Assembly: GCA_910589665.1 (NCBI GenBank)
Contig: CAJUTR010000013.1
Coordinates: 1-64,000 of the forward strand
Direction of reading: 5' to 3'
DNA length: 64,000 nucleotides
DNA from: an uncultured Eubacterium sp.
GTDB taxonomy: Bacteria; Bacillota; Clostridia; Lachnospirales; Lachnospiraceae
Within the stretch, counting starts at the first letter, position 1. Each line of letters opens with the position of its first letter. Below, one piece after another: positions 7,968 through 15,465 of the stretch. The notes beneath the pieces are model-generated. The model had not been told where the DNA came from. It did no database searches and saw nothing but the letters and a program-made list of their open reading frames with translations. The translations under genes and the position numbers were made by a program.

Positions 7968-10529
7968 TTAGCGGCCACAGCAATATTTGTATTTCTTACC
8001 AGACCCGCACGGACAAAGCGCGTTTCTGCTTACTTTATCCGACTTTCTCACCACTGGGGCGTTTGCCGAATCATCCTTATTCGTTCCGGTTTCTTTCGCC
8101 ACCTGCTCGCGCTCTACCTTCTGCTCGATCCTTACGTGCATCAGCGCTTTTACGGTTTCTTCCCGGATGGATTCCGTCATTTCCGCAAACATGTCATAGC
8201 TCTGGAAGCGGTATTCCGTGACCGGATCCCTCTGTCCATACGCCTGCAGGCCGATTCCCTGACGCAGCTGGTCCATATCATCAATATGGTTCATCCAGTG
8301 CTGGTCCGTCACTTTCAGCAGAATAACGCGCTCGATCTCACGGATCTGTTCCGGTTCCGGAAACTCTGCCTCTTTCATCTCATATATGCGCAGCGCCTTT
8401 TCCTTGAGCTGCTGGATCAGCGCATTCTTGTTTATATCTTTATCCCGCTCCGGATCGAACGTGATCGGCTCAAATGGGATGATCGGGAGCAGGTTCATAT
8501 TCAGTTCGTCCAGTTCCCACTCTTCCGGAATCTGATCGTCCCCGATCGTCCGGTTCACATACTTCTCAATGACTTCATCGGTCATGCCGTAGATCGTATC
8601 GCGCATGCTCTCGCCGTCCAGCACTTTTCGCCGCTCAGCATAAATGATCTCACGCTGCTGATTGTTGATGATGTCGTATTCCAACAGATTTTTACGGATT
8701 CCGTAGTTATTGCCCTCGATCTTCATCTGCGCCCGCTCGATCGCCTTATTCAGCATGCGGTGCTGGATCTGCTCGCCTTCCGGCATTCCGAGGGAGTTAA
8801 ATATATTCATCAGGTTCTGCGAACCAAACAGTCTCATCAGGTCATCTTCAAGGGAGATATAAAATTTGGATGCACCCGGATCCCCCTGACGTCCGGCACG
8901 TCCGCGGAGCTGGTTGTCGATACGTCTTGACTCGTGGCGCTCCGTACCGATGATACGCAGTCCGCCAAGCTCCTGTACGCCCTCGCCGAGCTTAATATCC
9001 GTACCACGACCTGCCATATTTGTCGCAATGGTTACCGCGCCTGCGATACCGGCATCGGCGATGATCTCTGCCTCCATCTCATGGTATTTGGCGTTCAGCA
9101 CCTTATGTTTGATGCCCCTCTTGCGGAGCATCGCGCTCAACTCCTCTGACGCCTCGATCGTAATGGTACCAACTAGTACTGGTTGTTTCTTTTCATAACA
9201 ATCCGCAATGTCATCTACGATGGCATTCAGTTTTTCTCGTCTCGTTTTATACACCGAATCGTTGTAATCAATACGGGCAACCGGCTTATTTGTCGGAACC
9301 TCTACGACATCCATGCCGTAAATCTCCCGGAACTCTTTTTCCTCCGTAAGCGCCGTACCTGTCATACCGCATTTTTTTGCGTATTTATTGAAAAAGTTCT
9401 GGAACGTGATCGTCGCCAGCGTCTTACTTTCTCTCTTTACCTTCACATGTTCTTTCGCCTCGATCGCCTGATGGAGTCCATCCGAATAACGGCGGCCCGG
9501 CATGATACGGCCGGTAAATTCATCGACGATCAGCACCTCGTCGTCTTTTACAACGTAATCCTTATCAAGGAACATCAGGTTATGCGCGCGCAGCGCCAGT
9601 ATGATACAATGCTGGATCTCTAAATGTTCCGGATCCGCCAGATTCTCGATATGGAAAAACCGTTCAACCTTCGCGACGCCCTGCGCGGTCAGGTTCACTG
9701 TTTTTTCCTTTTCGTCCACGACAAAATCGCCCGTCTCATCGTCATCTTCCTTCATGATGAGATCCATTTTCGAGAGCTCTTTCGCCGTTCCTCGTTTCAG
9801 CTGGCGCGCCAGGTTATCGCACGCCTCATATATTTTCGTCGATTTTCCGCTGCTTCCTGAGATGATGAGCGGCGTCCTCGCCTCGTCGATCAAAACAGAG
9901 TCCACCTCGTCCACGATCGCGTAGTGAAGCTCCCTTTGGACAAGCTGCTCTTTATAGATCACCATGTTGTCACGAAGGTAATCAAATCCCAATTCGTTGT
10001 TCGTCGCGTACGTGATGTCGCAGTTGTAGGCTTCCCTTCTCTCGTCGTTGTCCATGCTGTTCAGGATACAGCCGACCGTGAGACCCAGAAACTCATGGAT
10101 CTGTCCCATCCACTCCGCATCTCGTTTCGCCAGATAGTCATTGACCGTAACGATGTGTACGCCTTTGCCTTCCAGCGCATTCAGATATGCCGGCAGCGTA
10201 GAAACGAGCGTCTTACCCTCACCGGTACGCATCTCGGTAATACGCCCCTGATGGAGGATCACACCGCCGATGAGCTGCACCCGGTAGTGGCGCATACCGA
10301 TCGTTCTCTTAGCCGCTTCGCGGACAACCGCATATGCTTCCGGCAGGATGTCGTCTAACGACTCTCCTTTTAACAGACGTTCCTTAAACTCCCGCGTCTT
10401 ATCCTTCAATTCCTCATCAGATAATTTTTCAAACTCCGGCTCCATATTTTCAATTTTATCGACAAGCGGAAGTACACGTTTTACTTCCCTCTCACTGTGT
10501 GTGCCGACAACTTTACTTAATATTCCCAT
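7968..10529 (-). CDS. secA: preprotein translocase ATPase SecA
   Basis: An 853-residue SecA motor that drives preproteins through SecYEG. It shows the DEAD-type motor (GEGKTLV Walker A, DEVDSVLIDEARTPL Walker B region), the preprotein cross-linking domain, NBD2 (GRAGRQGDPG) and a C-terminal zinc motif CPCGSGKKYKYCC that binds phospholipid/SecB-type partners. The length is normal for Firmicutes SecA1. The start is ATG 10529 with GGAGAG upstream. It has its own promoter (10584-10612) and heads the run into prfB and beyond. Confidence 0.97.
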   Translation of the reverse strand: MGILSKVVGTHSEREVKRVLPLVDKIENMEPEFEKLSDEELKDKTREFKERLLKGESLDDILPEAYAVVREAAKRTIGMRHYRVQLIGGVILHQGRITEMRTGEGKTLVSTLPAYLNALEGKGVHIVTVNDYLAKRDAEWMGQIHEFLGLTVGCILNSMDNDERREAYNCDITYATNNELGFDYLRDNMVIYKEQLVQRELHYAIVDEVDSVLIDEARTPLIISGSSGKSTKIYEACDNLARQLKRGTAKELSKMDLIMKEDDDETGDFVVDEKEKTVNLTAQGVAKVERFFHIENLADPEHLEIQHCIILALRAHNLMFLDKDYVVKDDEVLIVDEFTGRIMPGRRYSDGLHQAIEAKEHVKVKRESKTLATITFQNFFNKYAKKCGMTGTALTEEKEFREIYGMDVVEVPTNKPVARIDYNDSVYKTRREKLNAIVDDIADCYEKKQPVLVGTITIEASEELSAMLRKRGIKHKVLNAKYHEMEAEIIADAGIAGAVTIATNMAGRGTDIKLGEGVQELGGLRIIGTERHESRRIDNQLRGRAGRQGDPGASKFYISLEDDLMRLFGSQNLMNIFNSLGMPEGEQIQHRMLNKAIERAQMKIEGNNYGIRKNLLEYDIINNQQREIIYAERRKVLDGESMRDTIYGMTDEVIEKYVNRTIGDDQIPEEWELDELNMNLLPIIPFEPITFDPERDKDINKNALIQQLKEKALRIYEMKEAEFPEPEQIREIERVILLKVTDQHWMNHIDDMDQLRQGIGLQAYGQRDPVTEYRFQSYDMFAEMTESIREETVKALMHVRIEQKVEREQVAKETGTNKDDSANAPVVRKSDKVSRNALCPCGSGKKYKYCCGR

Positions 10530-10583
10530 GTGTATTCACTCTCCATCAATCGTTTATCGTTCATTTACAATATACCCTTGATT

Positions 10584-10612
10584 ATTTTATCACTACAGGC
10601 CATGTCTTTCAA
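10584..10612 (-). promoter_or_regulatory. putative sigma-A promoter of secA
   Basis: On the minus strand TTGAAA (-35) and TAAAAT (-10) are separated by 17 bases, about 55 bases before the secA start and downstream of the hpf terminator. Confidence 0.7.
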
Positions 10613-10663
10613 TATTTATTTTTCACTGCGTGGAGTTTTTACAAACCGTTCACAACTCATTCA

Positions 10664-10705
10664 CAAAAAAATCCGGGGCAAACGGTTTCTCGCCCCGGAT
10701 TTTTT
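10664..10705 (-). terminator. Rho-independent terminator of hpf (symmetrical)
   Basis: A 9-bp GC-rich stem (ATCCGGGGC with GCCCCGGAT, 10671-10679 and 10692-10700) is flanked by seven A and five T residues. On the minus strand it follows hpf and ends in a seven-U run. The other strand could also terminate. Confidence 0.9.
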
Positions 10706-10733
10706 GATCTTTTCACATTCTCTAAATAAATTT

Positions 10734-11261
10734 TTAATACTCCGGCTCAATCAGTCCGTATGTATTACCTTTTCTCTTGTAAACAACGTTCACTTCCTCG
10801 GTTTCCGAATTGCGGAATACGAAGAAACTATGACCGAGAAGTTCCATCTGCACACATGCTTCTTCCGGATCCATCGGCTTCATCGCAAATTTTTTCGAGC
10901 GGATGATCTCGATCTCCTCATCCTCATATGGCTCTTCGTCGATAAATTCCTGATTTAGATGAGCTGCGTTCTGCTCCTTATCGATCAGTTTGTTTTTATA
11001 TTTACGAAGCTGTCTCTCGATCACTTCTTCTACAAGATCGATCGATACGTACATATCCGAACTTACTTCCTCCGCACGGATGATGCTACCCTTCATCGGA
11101 ATCGTAATCTCGATCTTCTGACGGTTCTTTTCCGTGCTGAGCGTTACATGAACCTCTGTACTGTCTGAAAAATACCTCTCCAGCTTTGCAATCTTTTCTT
11201 CGACTGCCGAACGTAATCCCTCCGTTATATCTAAATTTTTGCCACTAATTACCAAATTCAT
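10734..11261 (-). CDS. hpf: ribosome hibernation promoting factor, long form
   Basis: A 175-residue long-form HPF (RaiA/YvyD type). The N-terminal domain (about 1-100) begins MNLVISGKNLDIT and binds the 30S decoding region. A charged linker with EEPYEDEEIEI leads to the C-terminal dimerisation domain (KKFAMKPMDPEEACVQMELLGH...), which joins two ribosomes into an inactive 100S dimer. The start is ATG 11261, preceded by AAGGAG; an upstream in-frame start at 11339 would begin inside the promoter. It is monocistronic, with promoter at 11328-11356 and terminator at 10664-10705. A DnaA-box cluster lies just upstream of its promoter. Confidence 0.95.
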   Translation of the reverse strand: MNLVISGKNLDITEGLRSAVEEKIAKLERYFSDSTEVHVTLSTEKNRQKIEITIPMKGSIIRAEEVSSDMYVSIDLVEEVIERQLRKYKNKLIDKEQNAAHLNQEFIDEEPYEDEEIEIIRSKKFAMKPMDPEEACVQMELLGHSFFVFRNSETEEVNVVYKRKGNTYGLIEPEY

Positions 11262-11327
11262 AAGAATCAGCTCCTTTGCCCATAATATTCGGTAACCTAA
11301 GCATGAAAATGCTTGTCCCGTAAATAC

Positions 11328-11356
11328 ATTATATACCAAATCAACTTATTCAGCAA
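11328..11356 (-). promoter_or_regulatory. putative sigma-A promoter of hpf
   Basis: TTGCTG and TATAAT on the minus strand are separated by 17 bases, about 65 bases before the hpf start codon. The leader carries a small hairpin (AAGCAT/ATGCTT, 11299-11314). Confidence 0.75.
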
Positions 11357-11387
11357 CTAAAATTTTGCTACAAAAGTCTACTATTTT

Positions 11388-11457
11388 TGTGGATAATGTG
11401 GATAACTCTGTGTATAACTGCTAACTATCGCAAATCCGTTCCTTCGATTGTGGATAA
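11388..11457. promoter_or_regulatory. cluster of four perfect DnaA boxes
   Basis: Four copies matching TGTGNATAA (reverse complement of the DnaA box TTATNCACA) lie in 70 bases: 11388-11396, 11397-11405 (directly abutting), 11409-11417 and 11449-11457. Three are TGTGGATAA and one is TGTGTATAA. All point the same way and lie in the AT-rich gap between the hpf promoter and the end of the methyltransferase gene. Neither dnaA nor dnaN is in the window, so this is more likely a DnaA titration or regulatory locus than oriC, though oriC is not excluded. Confidence 0.75.
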
Positions 11458-11469
11458 CTCTGTTCGTAT

Positions 11470-12363
11470 TCAAACTACATTTGTCGACTGTAAATCCTCT
11501 GGATGGAAGCTCCAACGACCGCTTGCACCGCATGGAAGAACGAGTCCGTCCGCGCTGACTGGCAGTCCGACCTCATCTGCCTGCACGGCTCCGCCAAACG
11601 GCGTTCCGACGGCCAGCGCCAACATATAAGAGAGAACAGCGGGCTGCAATCCGGTCGTATAACTGTTGATGAGAAAGAACAGTGGGTCTTTCGATAACAG
11701 ACGGCTGCACAGTTCGATCAGCGGAAAAATCTTTTCTTCGATCTTCCATATTTCTCCTTTTGGGCCTCTGCCATAAGACGGCGGATCCATAATGATGCCA
11801 TCATAACTATTTCCACGCCGGATCTCCCGCTCGACAAACTTCACGCAGTCGTCCACGAGATAGCGGATCGGCGCATCGGCCAGTCCCGATGCGGCCGCAT
11901 TCTCTTTCGCCCAGGTAACCATGCCCTTGGAAGCGTCCACATGCGTCACAGCTGCTCCTGCTTTGGCACATGCCGCCGTCGCCCCTCCCGTGTAGGCGAA
12001 CAGATTTAGAACTTTAACCGGACGACCGGCTCGCTGGATAACCCCTGACGTCCAGTCCCAGTTTACCGCCTGTTCCGGGAACAGTCCGGTATGTTTAAAA
12101 CTAAAAGGTTTGAGATGGAAAACCAGTTCTTTATAAGAAATATCCCACTGTTCAGGCAGATCAAAAAATTCCCACTGACCGCCGCCTCGGCTGCTCCTGT
12201 GGTAATGGGCGTTCGCCTTTTTCCACTGCGGGACACACCGCGGCGTGTTCCAGATCACCTGCGGATCTGGACGCACCAGGATATAGTCCCCCCATCTCTC
12301 CAGTTTTTCCCCACCCGATGTATCGATCACTTCATACTCCTTCCAGCCATCAGCCAGCCACAT
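11470..12363 (-). CDS. RlmI-like class I SAM-dependent methyltransferase
   Basis: A 297-residue methyltransferase related to the RlmI/RlmK group of 23S rRNA methyltransferases. Motif I is VLNLFAYTGGAT (SAM-binding glycine loop), the acidic loop is VDASKGMVTWA, and the catalytic motif IV is MDPPSYGRG. There is no N-terminal PUA domain, unlike E. coli RlmI, so the rRNA target is uncertain. The start is ATG 12363 after GAGGAAAACT. It is probably transcribed alone. Its 3' end abuts the DnaA-box cluster. Confidence 0.82.
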   Translation of the reverse strand: MWLADGWKEYEVIDTSGGEKLERWGDYILVRPDPQVIWNTPRCVPQWKKANAHYHRSSRGGGQWEFFDLPEQWDISYKELVFHLKPFSFKHTGLFPEQAVNWDWTSGVIQRAGRPVKVLNLFAYTGGATAACAKAGAAVTHVDASKGMVTWAKENAAASGLADAPIRYLVDDCVKFVEREIRRGNSYDGIIMDPPSYGRGPKGEIWKIEEKIFPLIELCSRLLSKDPLFFLINSYTTGLQPAVLSYMLALAVGTPFGGAVQADEVGLPVSADGLVLPCGASGRWSFHPEDLQSTNVV

Positions 12364-12463
12364 AGTTTTCCTCTTTTCCGCGCTTCTTTGCTGCGCCTCA
12401 CATAATTTATCGTATATTCTTTCTTCTCTCTTACTGCCTTTCTTCCGACGATCCGTCCGCTCG

Positions 12464-13468
12464 TTAAAGCAGCTTTTGTCCGCAATTCGGACAGAAATTC
12501 CCCTCTCCGGTCTTCTGTCCGCAGTTTGGACAGAAATTTGGTTTCGTTCCAGACGCCGCTGGCGCTACGGAAGACTGCCCGCCGTTTTGTCCCTGTGCCC
12601 CCATCGTTCCCATCTGCTGCATCGTTTCATTCATATTTTTCATCATCTGTCCCGCCACGTTCATTCCCATCATCATGCCCATCATATCCGACGCCACGCC
12701 GCCCCCGTTCATCGAACCGGAAGCCATGCCGTCTGTCATCGACACCTGCTGATATCGCCCGATGTCACCTATCATGCTCTGAGACGCCGTTTTCGTTACC
12801 ATATCCTGGACTTCTTTCGGATAGTTAAAACTCATCACCTGAAAACCGGTAATCTCCATCCCCGTATCCGAGATCTCATACGAAAGATCCTTCCGTATCC
12901 CGGCAGCGATCAAAGACGCATTCGCCTGAAGGTTAAACATATCCTTCCCTTCTGTGGTGATCCACTTCATAAGCAGCTGGTCAATAAACGGGTTGATACG
13001 GTTGCGAAGATCCGAAACCCCATAGCTATTTTTGACGCCTGCCACATTTTCGATCAACGACGTATGATCCGAGACCCGGAACGTGTACGTCCCGTTGGCC
13101 CGGATCGGCATACCGCCCGGCAGCTGCGGTGTCGGAATGAGGATCGGGTTCTGCGTCCCCCATTTCATCAGAAACTCTTTCGTATTGACAAATAGAACCT
13201 CCGCCCGCATTCCACTGTTAAACCCAAACTTAATCCCTTTCAGTGTAGACAAAAAAGGGATGATCTCTGATTCAATGTCGTAATCCCCATCCTCGGTAAA
13301 TACCCCGTCGATCTTACCGTTATACAAAAAGATAGCGTCCTGGCCCGGCCGGATGATCAAACGGCTTCCCTTTTTTATTTCGCGGTTCGTCCATTTCCAA
13401 AACACCATCTCCTCGTTCCATTCCTCCCATTCCACTACATTCGCAAACTGATTTGAAAACAACCCCAT
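12464..13468 (-). CDS. YdjI-like SPFH-domain protein with zinc-ribbon tail
   Basis: A 334-residue protein beginning MGLFSNQFANVVEW. The first ~230 residues match the SPFH/virion-core family (YdjI-like), with WGTQNPILIPTPQLPGG and a ring-building SPFH segment. A methionine/glycine-rich stretch (VASDMMGMMMGMNVAG) follows, and the end carries two CPNCGQK zinc half-knuckles. In Bacillus, YdjI is brought to the membrane by YdjG and YdjH and acts in the PspA membrane-stress response. The same trio is present here in the order ydjG-ydjH-ydjI, but no pspA is adjacent. Function in this host is inferred from that synteny. Confidence 0.85.
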   Translation of the reverse strand: MGLFSNQFANVVEWEEWNEEMVFWKWTNREIKKGSRLIIRPGQDAIFLYNGKIDGVFTEDGDYDIESEIIPFLSTLKGIKFGFNSGMRAEVLFVNTKEFLMKWGTQNPILIPTPQLPGGMPIRANGTYTFRVSDHTSLIENVAGVKNSYGVSDLRNRINPFIDQLLMKWITTEGKDMFNLQANASLIAAGIRKDLSYEISDTGMEITGFQVMSFNYPKEVQDMVTKTASQSMIGDIGRYQQVSMTDGMASGSMNGGGVASDMMGMMMGMNVAGQMMKNMNETMQQMGTMGAQGQNGGQSSVAPAASGTKPNFCPNCGQKTGEGNFCPNCGQKLL

Positions 13469-13539
13469 TTCGATCCATCCTTTCTGCTGTCTGGTCAGGT
13501 CAAAAAAGCATTAATCCCTGCCACCATTTCATTTACCAA

Positions 13540-14358
13540 TTAAAAACGACCGCCTCCGCGGGAGTGGCTGTGCCCTCCTCGGCTTCCACCACCGCCGCTG
13601 CTACTGCTGCTGGATTTTTTCGTCCTCACATAAGTCGTATGAGTATAAATATCCCGACGCCCGATCACCCCGGAACGGGACTGATCCATATATGTCATCC
13701 CGTTTGTCGTCATCTTTCCCCCGATATTTCGCAAAAGTACGAGTATGACGATCAATCCAGCGGCAGCGCCGAGTAACAGATGAAATTGCCATGTCAGATA
13801 AAAGTAGGGCTGGCGCATCTCCAAATCCGTCTGTGAAAGAAACGTATCCATCATTTCCACATAGAGGGTAAGATCTTCTGGGTTGCCGCTTTGCTGGCGC
13901 TTTACATAGTCCTGGAGCGTCTTAGCCAGATTGTCAGCATCGGAATCATTTAGTTTTCTCTCCGCTGTTCCATAACCGAGCACATACAGGGAACGGTTTT
14001 GGGGACAAATGTTCAGCCACAAAACAACGGTGCTCTTATGGGCATCCAGGTTCAGACCACGTTCACTTACCGCCTCCGGCGCCGAGGGTTCACTTGCGCT
14101 CCACTCGTCAGAATTGATGAGGAATGCCACAACATTACAATCATATTCTTCCCGCATTGCCTGCATTTTTTGTTCAAAAGCGGCAATCTGCTCCCCGGTA
14201 TAAACCGCGGCGTAGTCATTGACCGCACTCTCCCTTTTGATTTCTGCTCCAGGGGGCAAAGCCCCGGCAGATACCGGTTCTACCCGGAAAAACAATGCGC
14301 CAAACATGAAAAACAAAAAACATAACACCAAATCTTTGATCCGCTTTCTGCTCGTCAT
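13540..14358 (-). CDS. YdjH-like TPM-domain membrane protein
   Basis: A 272-residue protein. The N-terminus is a signal peptide (basic MTSRKRIK, then a hydrophobic LCFLFFMFGALFF). An extracytoplasmic TPM (YgcG/Psb32) domain covers about residues 35-165, a transmembrane helix follows (LLLGAAAGLIVILVLL), and the short cytoplasmic tail ends in Ser/Gly/His-rich sequence like that of YdjH/YgcG proteins. The start ATG at 14358 overlaps the stop of the preceding ydjG-like gene (ATGA) and is served by AGGGGGTGG, so translation is coupled. Upstream in-frame starts lie inside that gene. Confidence 0.83.
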   Translation of the reverse strand: MTSRKRIKDLVLCFLFFMFGALFFRVEPVSAGALPPGAEIKRESAVNDYAAVYTGEQIAAFEQKMQAMREEYDCNVVAFLINSDEWSASEPSAPEAVSERGLNLDAHKSTVVLWLNICPQNRSLYVLGYGTAERKLNDSDADNLAKTLQDYVKRQQSGNPEDLTLYVEMMDTFLSQTDLEMRQPYFYLTWQFHLLLGAAAGLIVILVLLRNIGGKMTTNGMTYMDQSRSGVIGRRDIYTHTTYVRTKKSSSSSSGGGGSRGGHSHSRGGGRF

Positions 14359-15464
14359 CCGATTCCACCCCCTAAACATAATACCGTGATCAGGCGCAGG
14401 ACAAGGAACAAAAGTCCCCCCGTTCCCAAAAACCAAGCCACCACCTTCGCCTTACTTACCGGCGGCTTCCCCACGATCTTGCCCGTCTCCCCGTTCATCA
14501 TAAACACATGTTCGCCGTTCTTATAATTATAATTGATCATCCAGACCGGCAACAGGGCGTAGTCCGCCTTCTTTTTCCGGACATGGTAATCCCGGCCCGT
14601 AATATTGGCCGTCGTATATTGTTTCATCGTCTGCCGGACATAAGTATCCATATAGTTACGCACCCTGTCGGATATACGCGGAAGAAGCTCTTCATCCGTA
14701 TAATGATACCCCTCCGCCACATACCCCGGAAGGTACATGGCAGAAAAATCCTTCAAATCCTCAAAATGAAACGGCTCCAGTTTATCCATCGCAGCGTCAT
14801 CCATGCGCTCGGAAGCGTCTGCCGGAATGCGGTCATAATCGAGATCGATCTTGCGCCACACTTTATAATGCTTCGTCGCCGTCACATTATAGTTTCCGCT
14901 GGAATAATGGGAAACCTTTGTACAGTCGGCACTCACCTCTCCCTGCCCCGCCACGTCAAACAGCCAGAACGGAACATAAATACCGACAACATCCGCGATC
15001 CGGTCTGCCGTCATAAAATCATTTGGCGTGATCCTTCCATGCCGACACCACTTTTTAAACCCTGCCACCGCTTCTTCTTTACTCACCCGAAACGGGATCA
15101 CCTTCACCGGCGCCCGTTTCCCCTGCATCCGATCTGCCAGTATCATCGGAGAGCCGCAGAAACTACATTTCGCAGCCGTCGTATCCTCCGACACGGCGAG
15201 CTCTGCCCCGCAGTTTTCACAGTGGTACGATACGACCGAACCATCAAAACAATTGTCTGTCCTCTCCTCTGTGACCTCCCGGTAATCCCCGGTCAGCTCA
15301 TCGACATTTTCCTCCGCCGCCTCCTGCTCATATGTACCTCCCTGCTGTTTTGCGTATTCCTGGATGTCGATGCGGTGGCCGCACGCATCGCACGCCAGCA
15401 TCCCGGAACGGGAATCAAACATCATATTGGCCCCGCAGTTCGGGCATTTATATTGAACGATCAT
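14355..15464 (-). CDS. YdjG-like zinc-ribbon membrane protein
   Basis: A 369-residue protein with two N-terminal zinc ribbons: CPNCGANMMF...CDACGHR at residues 7-32, and CENCGAEL...CSFCGSPM around residues 80-105. A soluble central region follows (with VPFWLFDV and the repeated Y-rich YHVRKKKADYALLPVW), and a C-terminal transmembrane helix near VVAWFLGTGGLLFLVLRLI. This layout matches YdjG, which with YdjH anchors YdjI at the membrane. The ATG at 15464 follows AGGAGAGG, one base after the stop of the GH36 gene, so all four genes may be one transcript. Confidence 0.85.
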   Translation of the reverse strand: MIVQYKCPNCGANMMFDSRSGMLACDACGHRIDIQEYAKQQGGTYEQEAAEENVDELTGDYREVTEERTDNCFDGSVVSYHCENCGAELAVSEDTTAAKCSFCGSPMILADRMQGKRAPVKVIPFRVSKEEAVAGFKKWCRHGRITPNDFMTADRIADVVGIYVPFWLFDVAGQGEVSADCTKVSHYSSGNYNVTATKHYKVWRKIDLDYDRIPADASERMDDAAMDKLEPFHFEDLKDFSAMYLPGYVAEGYHYTDEELLPRISDRVRNYMDTYVRQTMKQYTTANITGRDYHVRKKKADYALLPVWMINYNYKNGEHVFMMNGETGKIVGKPPVSKAKVVAWFLGTGGLLFLVLRLITVLCLGGGIG

Positions 15465-15465
15465 A

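Noticed and set aside
7869..8930. 353-codon plus-strand frame opposite prfB/secA
   Set aside because: Spans two real genes in antisense without start signals.
11340..11470. Replication origin oriC
   Set aside because: The DnaA-box cluster would allow it, but no dnaA, dnaN, rpmH or gid neighbours and no strand switch of genes occur here, so it is kept only as a regulatory/titration candidate.
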